Positions 27,807 to 35,036 of a stretch of 64,000 bases of DNA are shown one piece after another. Under the pieces are notes generated by a model that searched no databases, was not told the origin of the DNA, and worked only from the letters and a program-made list of their open reading frames with translations. The DNA is taken from the NCBI GenBank assembly GCA_002753185.1, contig PDZX01000003.1:1-64000 (forward strand), read 5' to 3'. The stretch comes from Magnetococcales bacterium WMHbin3. Its GTDB lineage: Bacteria; Pseudomonadota; Magnetococcia; Magnetococcales; Magnetaquicoccaceae. Every line of letters starts with the position of its first letter. Within the stretch, counting starts at the first letter, position 1. The position numbers were made by a program, and so were the translations under genes.

Positions 27807-29003
27807 TCATGACGCGCGCGTCGGGGCTGGCGTCCTGGCGCGCAACAGCACGATGGCCAGCATGGTCGCGACCGTGGCCGGTACCGCCCCGTGGTTCAGC
27901 CCGTCCCAGCCCCCTCGATTGACGATCATCCCGGACGAGAGCGCCGTAAAGGTCTGCACGGCGAAAATCAGAAAGTCGTTGATCCCTTGCGCCACCGCCT
28001 TTTCGTTGGGATGGTGGGTGGTGGTCAGCAGCGTGGTGCCGCCGATATAGAGAAAATTCCAGGCCACCCCCAAGAGCAACAACGCCCACCAGAAATGGGC
28101 CAGCGATCTGCCGCTCAGGGCAATGGCATTGCAGCCGAACAGCAGCAACACCCCCGCCAGCAGGATCCGTCTCACCCCGAAGCGTTGAATCCACGATCCG
28201 GTAAAAAACGAGGGGACGAACATCCCCAACACATGCCACTCCAGCACCAGGGCGGCATTGTCGAAGGTGTGGCCGCACCCCTGCATCACCAGTGGCGTTG
28301 CGGACATCAGCAGGTTCATGACCCCGTATCCGGTGGTGGCGCACAGCACCGCCACCAGATAATCCGGCTGTGTGACGATGCGCCATGGGGGGCGGCCGGG
28401 TTCGCGTTGTGCCGCAGCTTCGGGCAGGGGGATGCGCAGGTGACCGAGGAGCAGCCAGACGAACAGTGCAAGAACGACCAGCGAGGCATGGGAGGCCAGA
28501 AACATCGGTTCCAGCAGGTGGCGGGTCCATTTTCCCATTTCCGGCCCCAGCACCCCGCCGAGGATGCCGCCAGCCAGGGTCAGGGAGATGGCGCGGCTCT
28601 TCCACGCATCGGGAGCGGTATCGGCGGCAGCGAAACGGTACTGCTGTGCAAAGGCGTTGTTGAACCCGGAGAACAAACTCCCCAGGCAGATCAGCAGGAA
28701 AGCCTGGCGCATCAGTCCGATCACGGCGATGAGGCTGCCGCAGAGACCGAGAAGGGCGCCTAACCGGAATCCCCGGACGCGTCCGTGGCGCTGCATGTAA
28801 AACGACGCGGGCAGCGAGGCCAGGGCGGAGCCGGCCACGAAGGTCGCCAGCGGCAGGGTGGCGAGGGATTTGTCCTCGGCGAGCGCCAGGCCGATCAGGC
28901 CGTTGACCGCGACGAGGGTGACGTTGTTGAGGGTCAACAGCCCTTGCGCCGTGGCCAGGATGGCGAGATTGCCCCGGATGGGGGAGGGGAGCGGGAGATT
29001 CAT
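27807..29003 (-). CDS. Major facilitator superfamily transporter
   Basis: 398 aa with about twelve hydrophobic segments split by a central cytoplasmic loop (LPEAAAQREPGRPPWR). The loop after helix 2 contains FYMQRHGRVRGFRLG, an MFS motif A-like segment. The second half has WIQRFGVRRILLAG in the matching place. The substrate is not evident. Residues 29003 (chosen) and 29021 are the candidate starts; neither has a strong ribosome binding site. It is divergent from the PilZ-like gene and convergent with the DUF1640-like gene. Confidence 0.88.
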   Translation of the reverse strand: MNLPLPSPIRGNLAILATAQGLLTLNNVTLVAVNGLIGLALAEDKSLATLPLATFVAGSALASLPASFYMQRHGRVRGFRLGALLGLCGSLIAVIGLMRQAFLLICLGSLFSGFNNAFAQQYRFAAADTAPDAWKSRAISLTLAGGILGGVLGPEMGKWTRHLLEPMFLASHASLVVLALFVWLLLGHLRIPLPEAAAQREPGRPPWRIVTQPDYLVAVLCATTGYGVMNLLMSATPLVMQGCGHTFDNAALVLEWHVLGMFVPSFFTGSWIQRFGVRRILLAGVLLLFGCNAIALSGRSLAHFWWALLLLGVAWNFLYIGGTTLLTTTHHPNEKAVAQGINDFLIFAVQTFTALSSGMIVNRGGWDGLNHGAVPATVATMLAIVLLRARTPAPTRAS

Positions 29004-29096
29004 GCCATGTCCATCATCCATGGAGAGGTCTGGTCGCGGTGGGTTGCGGCGCGGCAACATCATGGCCCAAATGACAGACTCTGGCAAGCGGGTACA

Positions 29097-29142
29097 TTGT
29101 GACAAATTCTTCCTTGATCGTCACAAAGTGGTCTGTTATGGT
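29097..29142 (+). promoter_or_regulatory. Promoter and overlapping inverted repeat before PilZ-like gene
   Basis: TTGATC (29114-29119) and TATGGT (29137-29142) are 17 bp apart, with a TG one base upstream of the -10. TTGTGAC (29097-29103) and GTCACAA (29120-29126) form perfect 7-bp arms around 16 bp, and the right arm abuts the -35. A repressor or activator bound there could control this promoter and the divergent MFS gene. The predicted start site near 29150 supports translation from 29183. Confidence 0.5.
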
Positions 29143-29182
29143 AGCATTCAGCTTAATGATCGTTTATAACGGATCTCAGGCC

Positions 29183-29584
29183 ATGCAGAATGCCGATGTA
29201 TGCCCGACACGGGCGGAACGCTATGAGTTGCAGACCAGGGTGCTGCTGGAATTGAGCGGCATGCGCGCCTACATCGGCATGACGATCAATGTCAGTGACA
29301 GCGGCCTCCTGTTCGAGTTGGGGTATCCACCCATCCGGATCGATGTGGGGGAAACCGGCCTGTTGCATCTCATGCCCTTGACGCTGTGCCGCATCATTCC
29401 CTGTCAGGTGTCCAGATTGACCGAATCCGGGGTGGCGGTGCAGTTCCTCGTGCAGGCCCCGGTGGGGTTGATGAGCGAATTCGAGGTGGTCAGTCGGAGC
29501 CGGTGCAGGGAGTGCCTGCCCCAGCCTCTCTTGCCGGTGATCGGCCTGGAAAGTACGGGCGGAGCCTCCTCCGTCCGGTTGTGA
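29183..29584 (+). CDS. PilZ-like domain protein
   Basis: 133 aa. The early RAERYELQTRV..E segment, the NVSDSGLLFEL turn, and the alternating hydrophobic strands after it (IPCQVSRL... GVAVQFL) resemble a single PilZ fold, which in other bacteria binds cyclic di-GMP. The RxxxR and D/NxSxxG signatures are only approximate, so binding is uncertain. Position 29183 is chosen because the promoter lies between it and the upstream in-frame codon at 29099. The last ten or so codons are made of the 38-bp hairpin repeat at 29553-29590. Confidence 0.55.
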   Translation: MQNADVCPTRAERYELQTRVLLELSGMRAYIGMTINVSDSGLLFELGYPPIRIDVGETGLLHLMPLTLCRIIPCQVSRLTESGVAVQFLVQAPVGLMSEFEVVSRSRCRECLPQPLLPVIGLESTGGASSVRL

Positions 29585-29590
29585 TCCATC
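29553..29590. repeat. 38-bp hairpin repeat, copy 1
   Basis: GTACGGGCGG, a short centre and CCGTCCGGTTGTGATCCATC form a hairpin with a 9-bp stem (CGGGCGGAG / CTCCGTCCG, one G.T pair) and 4-base loop. It is 38 bp long, in the same orientation as copy 2 at 29970-30007. It supplies the 3' end and stop codon of the PilZ-like gene. Confidence 0.75.
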
Positions 29591-29618
29591 CCGGTGTGCC
29601 TCGACGAAACCGGAAGAG

Positions 29619-29897
29619 TCATGGCAATGTCGGCATCGCATCCGCCGCAGCCAGCAATTTTGCGTTCGGTTCTGGTGGATTTTCCAGAAGTGCGAGAACG
29701 CGCAGGCTGTCGCGTTCGGAAAGCTCGACTCGTTCGGCTTGATCGATCACGGCCTTTGCGGCTTGTAATGCGTTTTGTAAGACAAAGTCCGTCAGGTCAG
29801 TATGCGTCAGCGCGACGGCACGCATCAGCGTGGCCTTGTCGTCGGGATGAATCCGCAGGGACAACCTGTTGTTGGCGCCAACCATTGCTCGTGACAT
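29619..29897 (-). CDS. DUF1778 antitoxin (TacA-like), no toxin partner
   Basis: 92 aa. The N-terminal ribbon-helix-helix (NRLSLRIHPDDKATLMRAVALTHTDLTDFVLQNAL) should bind DNA as a dimer. The C-terminal LSERDSLRVLALLENPPEPNAKLLAA is the toxin-neutralising tail typical of DUF1778 antitoxins paired with GNAT toxins (TacT/AtaT). AAGGAG lies just before the ATG. The usual toxin gene downstream is missing: the next gene is the PilZ-like gene on the opposite strand, 34 bp away. It sits between the two 38-bp hairpin repeats, so it may have arrived or lost its partner through them. Confidence 0.85.
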   Translation of the reverse strand: MSRAMVGANNRLSLRIHPDDKATLMRAVALTHTDLTDFVLQNALQAAKAVIDQAERVELSERDSLRVLALLENPPEPNAKLLAAADAMPTLP

Positions 29898-29969
29898 GGT
29901 TCCTCTCCTTGCTTATGTACTGCGGGTCAAGCGGAGCCTCGCGTATGTGTCCCGAGTCTTGATCCGAGA

Positions 29970-30007
29970 GTACGGGCGGGGTCTCCCCCGCCCGGTTGTG
30001 ATCCATC
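29970..30007. repeat. 38-bp hairpin repeat, copy 2
   Basis: Same element as copy 1, same orientation, same length. The 9-bp stem CGGGCGGGG / CCCCGCCCG is perfect with a 4-base loop (TCTC on plus, GAGA on minus). Two stem positions differ from copy 1 and pairing is kept in both (A-T becomes G-C, G.T becomes G-C). It starts 10 bp past the octaheme cytochrome stop codon on that gene's strand, where it could also act as a terminator. Confidence 0.75.
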
Positions 30008-30016
30008 GCCAGGAGT

Positions 30017-32164
30017 TTACCGCAGTTCCGGCAGGTTGCGCAGTTCTTCCGCCCGTTCCGGCGGATACCCCAGGGCGACGAAGTCGAGGATGCCGCTCTT
30101 GGCATGGCAATCCTTGCAGCCGCGACCCTCTTTGCGAATGCCGTGGTTGATCATCAGCGAACCCATCTGTCGCATCCAGTGGGCCTCGACGTTTTTCAAG
30201 TTGCCTTCCTTGTCCAGCGGGTATTCCGCCTGCCATTTCTCCACCCCGAAGTAGCGCATGAACTCGTCCATCATGAAGAGCTTGAACGGGGTCTGGTACA
30301 TGCGCCGGATGATCGGATGGCCGATGGCTCTCTTCACCGAGGCCAGCGGATCGCCTCCCTCGTAGTAGGACGGATAGTCGAAGGGGAGGATCATCGCGCC
30401 GAAGGGTCCCTGGTTGTTCATGTCCTCGTACATGATGGCGTTGAACACCTTGAAGGGATAGATCTTGCTTTGTCCCTTGGCCATGATCGGGCGGATCTTT
30501 TCTTCGATCATTTTCTTGCGTTTCTCCAGCATCTCCGGGGAGAGGGTCGAAAGGGGATCGGTGGCCTCCTTGACATATTTTTCCACGTCGAGGTCCGGAT
30601 AGGTTTTTGCCAGTTCCATGGCAGATGCGCGGATGGCCTCGATGGCCATGGGGTCCTCGATTCTGGCCAGTTGGCGCATCAACGGGTTGTAGGAGCCGTC
30701 GCCCACCGGGTTGTCGCCCAGGGCATTGGCCAGGAAGGTGCCGTTGCCGTTGAACCACAGGAAGGTGAAACCGCGTCCCGCCAAGCCGCTCTGAAAGACA
30801 TCCTTGAAGACGAAGGCCCCTTCCTCCTCGTTCCAGACCGGATGGATCCAGTCGCGCAGCACGGTGTTGTCGTCGCGCAGTTTCTTGATATGGCACGCCT
30901 CGCAGGAGACGCGGGCTACATGGCCGTTGAGCAGCGCCCGATCCTCCGGGTCTTTCACGTGGGGGGCCGCCGTATGGCAGGACTCGCAATCGACCTTCCT
31001 GCCGGGCAGGTCGTTGGCCACCAGGTCAACACCCATGGTCCCGCGCGGGATCTTGTGGCCTTGCGGTTTGTGGCAGTCGGTGCAGGCCATGCCGGCGGCG
31101 GCGTGGACATCGTGATCCGGCTGGAACGACGTGCCCCGCTTGGCGCCCGGATGGAGCAGCCGTTTGTTCTTGTGGCCCAGATTGTCCGGGGCCGCGCCTG
31201 GCGGCAGGGATTTTTCCAGGTCGCCGCCCATGTTGTGCTGATGGCAGTACAGGCAGGTTTGGCTGGTCGGCGGGCCGACGGTGAGGGCCGCCTTCATGGA
31301 GCGGTCCTGGTTCCAGCGGCGACCGTTGCCGTCCTCGATCACGTAGCGTTCGTTCATGTCGTAGGTGGGGCTGTGGCAGATGAGGCAGTCGATGCCGGCC
31401 TTGGCGCTCGCCGGGGCGTTGTGGAGCGGCAGCATCTGTTCCGTGGCCGGGTGGTAGCCGCCGCCGATGTGGCATTGCCCGCACCCTTCGCTGCGGGTCT
31501 CGGTGGCGCCGTTGGCATGCGCCGGTTTGGTGGTGACCAGATCGGCCCAACCGGTCCAGGTGAAGGAGCCGGGCACGCCGCAGGCGCGGTCGATCTTGCC
31601 CACCGGAATCGGCCGGACCCCGGCGCCGTTGACCTGCCGGCCATCGAAGCCGTAGGTGGAAAAGCCGCCGGAACTGCTCTGGAACTTGAAATGGACCGAC
31701 TCCACCACGTCCTGCATGGTGTCCACCTCCTGGATCCGGCCCTGTTCGTCCGTGACCTTGATGGTCTCGTGGCAGCCGAGACAGGTTTCCGGTCCCTGGT
31801 ACTGGCGGATGCCGGCCTTGCGGAAGTACTGGATGTGCGGGAAGGGCGCCTTCTTGGCGAAGGAGCCGGTCTTCATCAGCAGGTTGATCTTCAGGCGCCG
31901 GGCAAAGGGGACATCCTCCTCGGCGGTCTGTGCCAGGGCGCGCTCCTCGCGGTGGGCGCGGGTCAGGGAGTCGGCCAGGGTTTCGAACTCCCGGTCGCTC
32001 AAGGCCACGCTGTTGGCATAGGTCAGGGGGGCGTTGGTCACCCCGATGTAGCTTTCCAGCAGGCCGGGATAGATCCAGCGCACCACGCCGATGGTCACGC
32101 CCAGGCCCAGCAGCAGGGCGATGCGTTTGATGTGCCGTGCGGGATGAAAGGTCGTGGCGTTCAT
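30017..32164 (-). CDS. Octaheme c-type cytochrome, tetrathionate reductase (OTR)-like
   Basis: 715 aa. An N-terminal signal anchor (IALLLGLGVTIGVV) places it in the periplasm. There are eight CXXCH motifs, at Cys128, 228, 260, 304, 361, 393, 421 and 683. The segments CGQCHIGGGYHP, GIDCLICHSPTYDM, CLYCHQHNMGGDLEKSL, DHDVHAAAGMACTDCHKPQGHKIPRG and VDCESCHTAAPH follow the layout of OTR-family octaheme proteins, which reduce sulfur or nitrogen oxyanions. Oddly, a heme-free stretch of about 260 residues separates heme 7 from heme 8. It overlaps the cytochrome b gene by ATGA and ends a four-gene operon. Substrate is unproven; electrons probably come from or go to the quinone pool through the cytochrome b. 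Confidence 0.85.
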   Translation of the reverse strand: MNATTFHPARHIKRIALLLGLGVTIGVVRWIYPGLLESYIGVTNAPLTYANSVALSDREFETLADSLTRAHREERALAQTAEEDVPFARRLKINLLMKTGSFAKKAPFPHIQYFRKAGIRQYQGPETCLGCHETIKVTDEQGRIQEVDTMQDVVESVHFKFQSSSGGFSTYGFDGRQVNGAGVRPIPVGKIDRACGVPGSFTWTGWADLVTTKPAHANGATETRSEGCGQCHIGGGYHPATEQMLPLHNAPASAKAGIDCLICHSPTYDMNERYVIEDGNGRRWNQDRSMKAALTVGPPTSQTCLYCHQHNMGGDLEKSLPPGAAPDNLGHKNKRLLHPGAKRGTSFQPDHDVHAAAGMACTDCHKPQGHKIPRGTMGVDLVANDLPGRKVDCESCHTAAPHVKDPEDRALLNGHVARVSCEACHIKKLRDDNTVLRDWIHPVWNEEEGAFVFKDVFQSGLAGRGFTFLWFNGNGTFLANALGDNPVGDGSYNPLMRQLARIEDPMAIEAIRASAMELAKTYPDLDVEKYVKEATDPLSTLSPEMLEKRKKMIEEKIRPIMAKGQSKIYPFKVFNAIMYEDMNNQGPFGAMILPFDYPSYYEGGDPLASVKRAIGHPIIRRMYQTPFKLFMMDEFMRYFGVEKWQAEYPLDKEGNLKNVEAHWMRQMGSLMINHGIRKEGRGCKDCHAKSGILDFVALGYPPERAEELRNLPELR

Positions 32165-32787
32165 GATTTTTCCTCCGTCAGGGTGGAACCGAAGACCATT
32201 TTCTTGAACTCACCGAGGAGCGTCTCACCGGCGGTGGCCAGATAGAGATGCCCGATGAGGAACAGCGTGAGAAACAGCCCGATAAGATAGTGCAATACCC
32301 CGGCGATCCAGAGGCCGTCCATGCCCAGCACCCGATCCGGGGTCAGGCCATCGAAGAAGAAGGCCAGCCCGGAGAGGATCAGCAGCGGCATGGCGCCGTA
32401 CATCACCATCAGATAGGTCACCTGTTGCAGCGGATTGAACTTGGCGTCGCGGGTGGCGGGAAAGGGGTGGGGTTGCCCGCGGAAGATGCCGATCCCGTAG
32501 AAGCGCCCCTGGATCAGCAAACGGACCAGGAGGCCTTGCGGGCGCGGGCGATAGTGGATGCCGTTGCGGCTCCAAAGGTTGCCGATCACGAACGCCAGCC
32601 AGCCGCATCCCAGCAGGATGCCGAACAGATTGTGTACCACCCGTGCCGTCTCGAAGGGGATCAGCGGCGCCCCCGGTTCCGCGAAATGGAGGCTGACCCC
32701 GGTGACGAGCAGCGCCAGGAAGGAGAGGGCGTTGCTCCAGTGCCAGACGCGGATCCAGACCGGATAGAGTTCAGTGGTGGTGTTCAT
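32161..32787 (-). CDS. Di-heme cytochrome b membrane subunit (PhsC/b561-like)
   Basis: 208 aa with four to five hydrophobic helices. The first helix is preceded by the VWIRVWHWSNALSFLALLVTGV motif with a probable heme-ligand His; further His ligands are likely in VVHNLFGILLGC and GVLHYLIGLFLTLFLIGHLY. This pattern fits cytochrome b subunits that link the quinone pool to periplasmic oxidoreductases, such as PhsC and formate dehydrogenase gamma. It overlaps the heptaheme gene by 17 bp upstream and the octaheme gene by ATGA downstream, so the three products are likely one electron-transfer unit. Confidence 0.88.
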   Translation of the reverse strand: MNTTTELYPVWIRVWHWSNALSFLALLVTGVSLHFAEPGAPLIPFETARVVHNLFGILLGCGWLAFVIGNLWSRNGIHYRPRPQGLLVRLLIQGRFYGIGIFRGQPHPFPATRDAKFNPLQQVTYLMVMYGAMPLLILSGLAFFFDGLTPDRVLGMDGLWIAGVLHYLIGLFLTLFLIGHLYLATAGETLLGEFKKMVFGSTLTEEKS

Positions 32788-33715
32788 GGGGGGTGCTCCT
32801 TGCGCTCAGGTAACGGGCCAGGCCGTGGCCGGCGACACCGGCGAGGGTCAGGGCGACCAGGACGGCTCCACCCCAATCCAGCCAGGGATGGCGGGTCATG
32901 CCGATGATGTAGGCGTCGTTCATCACGATGGAGTGGATGAACCCGGCGGTGCGCTGTTCATGGCGGATGCGGTGGCGGTAGAGTTTCGCGGCCAGCAGGG
33001 AGTTCCTGCTGTGGCACGCCTCGCAGGCGCGCACCGCGTCGTTCTTGCCGACGATGAAGTGGTGTTGTTTGTATCGGCCGCGGGTGTGGCATTCGATGCA
33101 GCGCACCTTGCCCCAGTGGCGTTCCGTCTCCGGCAGCCAGGCGTGGGTGTCGGCGAGGGTGGCGAAGAGGCGGCCGGTCTGGTTGCGGATTCCTTCGCTG
33201 GAGTCGTGGCAGCGGCGGCAGGCGGCATTGTCCTGCGCCACCACGCCCGGCAGGTCGGCGCCACTCTGGCCGGAGATGGCGCGGAAGTCGTGGGGGTCAT
33301 GGCAGGAAAAGCAGGTGAAGGTCTCCGGCATGGCCTGATAATGGATGCTGCGCTCGAAGCTTTTATTGATGGCCTCGAACCGTTCCCTGGGAAAGGCTTG
33401 GCTCTTCTCATGGCATTTCAGGCATTCCAGGCGTTCCCGTTTCGCCTCCTGGAAGTGGGGAAAGTCATCCAGGCCGGTCCCGTGGCAGTCGCGGCAGCTC
33501 AGTTTGCGGTGTTCGGAGCGGGCCATGGCCTTGGCATCGATGGCCAGGTTGCGCACGCCGCCGGTTGTCGGGTCCTGGTAGGCCAGGGTGGCCATGCCGT
33601 GGCAGCGCAGGCATGCCTTGTCGGAAGGCGGATCGGCGTATGATACGGGTGAGAGTATTGAAAATAAAAATAATACAGCACTGGTGAAAAAAAGCCTGAG
33701 CGGGATGGCGTTCAT
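32771..33715 (-). CDS. Membrane-anchored heptaheme c-type cytochrome
   Basis: 314 aa. A signal peptide with likely cleavage after SYA (residue 27) is followed by seven CXXCH motifs (Cys35, 74, 98, 135, 166, 206, 231). A C-terminal membrane helix (GAVLVALTLAGVAGHGLA) and a short His-rich tail (PHEHHH) follow. The family is not recognised precisely; the layout resembles multiheme electron-transfer subunits such as NrfB- or CymA-related proteins. Start 33715 is chosen; upstream in-frame codons precede a signal peptide and are unlikely. It is the second gene of the operon, after the ankyrin gene. Confidence 0.85.
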   Translation of the reverse strand: MNAIPLRLFFTSAVLFLFSILSPVSYADPPSDKACLRCHGMATLAYQDPTTGGVRNLAIDAKAMARSEHRKLSCRDCHGTGLDDFPHFQEAKRERLECLKCHEKSQAFPRERFEAINKSFERSIHYQAMPETFTCFSCHDPHDFRAISGQSGADLPGVVAQDNAACRRCHDSSEGIRNQTGRLFATLADTHAWLPETERHWGKVRCIECHTRGRYKQHHFIVGKNDAVRACEACHSRNSLLAAKLYRHRIRHEQRTAGFIHSIVMNDAYIIGMTRHPWLDWGGAVLVALTLAGVAGHGLARYLSARSTPHEHHH

Positions 33716-33802
33716 GGCGGCTCTCGGCGAAGGTCCGGTTGGCCGGGGGCCGCCTGCCAAATGGTCAGGTGGCCCCCGGGCTTGTTGGTGTGACCGGGTG
33801 GT

Positions 33803-34768
33803 TCATGCGTGCGTGTCGGGGATCAGCAGTCTGTTCATGGCCGAGCTGGCGCCCTTGCGCAGATAGTCCTTGGCGGTTTTGCCGCTCTGGTCCACCAGGT
33901 TGGTTTGGATGCCGCGTTCCATGAGCAGCCTGGCGGTATCCAGGTAGTTGTAGCGGGCCGCGAACATCAGGGCCGAGGTCCCTTCGTAGTTGACGGCGTT
34001 GATGTCGGCGCCGCGGTCGAGCAGCATGCGCACGATTTCGGTGTAGCCTTTTTCCGCCGCCGCCAGCAGGGCGGTGCAGCCGCACTCGTGGCGGAAGGTG
34101 AGATTGGCGCCGTTGTCGAGCAGGGTGGCGACGATGGCCGTGTGACCCGATTCGGCGGCGATCATCAGCGGGGAGTAGCCCTGTTTGTTCTGGACGTTCG
34201 GGGTGGCGCCTGCCGCGAGCAGTTCCTTCACCACCGGGATGTGTCCCCGTTTGGAGGCGATGATCATCGGGCTGTCCCCCCGTTTGTCGATGGCGTTGAC
34301 ATCGGCGCCCCGCTCGATCAGCACCTTGAGCATCTCCTCGAAGCCGTACTGCGCCGGCCCGAAGAGCGCGGTCTGTCCCGACCGGGTGGCGATGTTGGGG
34401 TTGGCTCCGGCATCGAGCAGCATGCGCACGATGGTGTGGTCGTTCCAGCGGGTGGCCAGGTTCAGCGGGGTGAAGCCGGAGGGATCGATGGCGTTGACGT
34501 CGGCGCCGGCCTCCAGGAGCACCCGCACCACCTCGGCGTGACCGTTGTCCGCTGCCCAGGAGAGGGGGGAGATCTTCAGGTTGCCATGGCTGTCCACATG
34601 GACGCCCTTGGCGAGCAGGGCGCGCACGGTAGCGACATCCCCTTCCATCGCGGCGACCGACAAGGCGTTATCGACTTTTTTCGTGTCCCGGTCGCCGATA
34701 CCGCTCATGCCCAACACGGCCGCAACGGCCAGAGCGGAGAGGGTGATTGCGATTTTCTTGGCGTTCAT
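33803..34768 (-). CDS. Exported ankyrin-repeat protein, first gene of cytochrome operon
   Basis: 321 aa. A signal peptide-like N-terminus (KKIAITLSALAVAAVLGMSG) is followed by about eight ankyrin repeats from residue 35 on, with regular cores such as GHAEVVRVLLEAGADVNAID and GHTAIVATLLDNGANL. The strong AAGGAG ribosome binding site precedes the ATG at 34768. Ankyrin repeats bind proteins, so this may chaperone, assemble or regulate the cytochromes; in other bacteria periplasmic ankyrin proteins accompany catalases or cytochrome c peroxidases. The near-consensus sigma-54 promoter lies 84 bp upstream. Confidence 0.85.
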   Translation of the reverse strand: MNAKKIAITLSALAVAAVLGMSGIGDRDTKKVDNALSVAAMEGDVATVRALLAKGVHVDSHGNLKISPLSWAADNGHAEVVRVLLEAGADVNAIDPSGFTPLNLATRWNDHTIVRMLLDAGANPNIATRSGQTALFGPAQYGFEEMLKVLIERGADVNAIDKRGDSPMIIASKRGHIPVVKELLAAGATPNVQNKQGYSPLMIAAESGHTAIVATLLDNGANLTFRHECGCTALLAAAEKGYTEIVRMLLDRGADINAVNYEGTSALMFAARYNYLDTARLLMERGIQTNLVDQSGKTAKDYLRKGASSAMNRLLIPDTHA

Positions 34769-34851
34769 GGTGGTTCTCCTTGGTGTGATCCGGTTGTTCC
34801 AGCGGGTCTGGTGTCCCGCGATGGTTGTTGGTATGCTTTGTTGTTTATAGC

Positions 34852-34866
34852 GCACGGGACGTGCCA
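34852..34866 (-). promoter_or_regulatory. Sigma-54 promoter of ankyrin-cytochrome operon
   Basis: On the minus strand TGGCACGTCCCGTGC matches the consensus TGGCACG-N4-TTGC at all but one fixed base (T to G in the -12 box). The invariant GG and GC have the required ten-base spacing. It reads toward the ankyrin gene and gives a leader of about 70 bases. A sigma-54 activator gene is divergent just upstream. Confidence 0.8.
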
Positions 34867-34922
34867 GGGCGGCAAGAAAAAAAATTTGTTTTTTATTAGT
34901 TGGTTGCATAACAGATCCCCCC

Positions 34923-35002
34923 GTGTCGCGTGCTGGAACACCGTTTGGGACATGTCCGGGTGGAACAGAATGGGACATTGTGTGTCAGTGTCGCGAGACA
35001 CT
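34923..35002. promoter_or_regulatory. Cluster of GACA/TGTC palindromes, probable activator binding sites
   Basis: The region holds GGACATGTCC (34948-34957, perfect), AGTGTC-GCGA-GACACT (34987-35002, perfect arms), a second TGGGACAT at 34971-34978 repeated from 34946-34953, and a GTGTC...GGAACAC site at 34923-34941. They lie roughly 60 to 150 bp upstream of the sigma-54 promoter, the usual place for enhancer sites, and directly before the activator gene, which they may autoregulate. Confidence 0.6.
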
Positions 35003-35036
35003 TTTGTTAACTGCTCCGCAACCGTGGAAAATCGAG

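Noticed and set aside
27512-27820. Short similar strings containing CCTCATGACGCG at about 27516 and 27808
   Set aside because: Only about 12 bases match, with no shared flank; likely chance near two gene ends.
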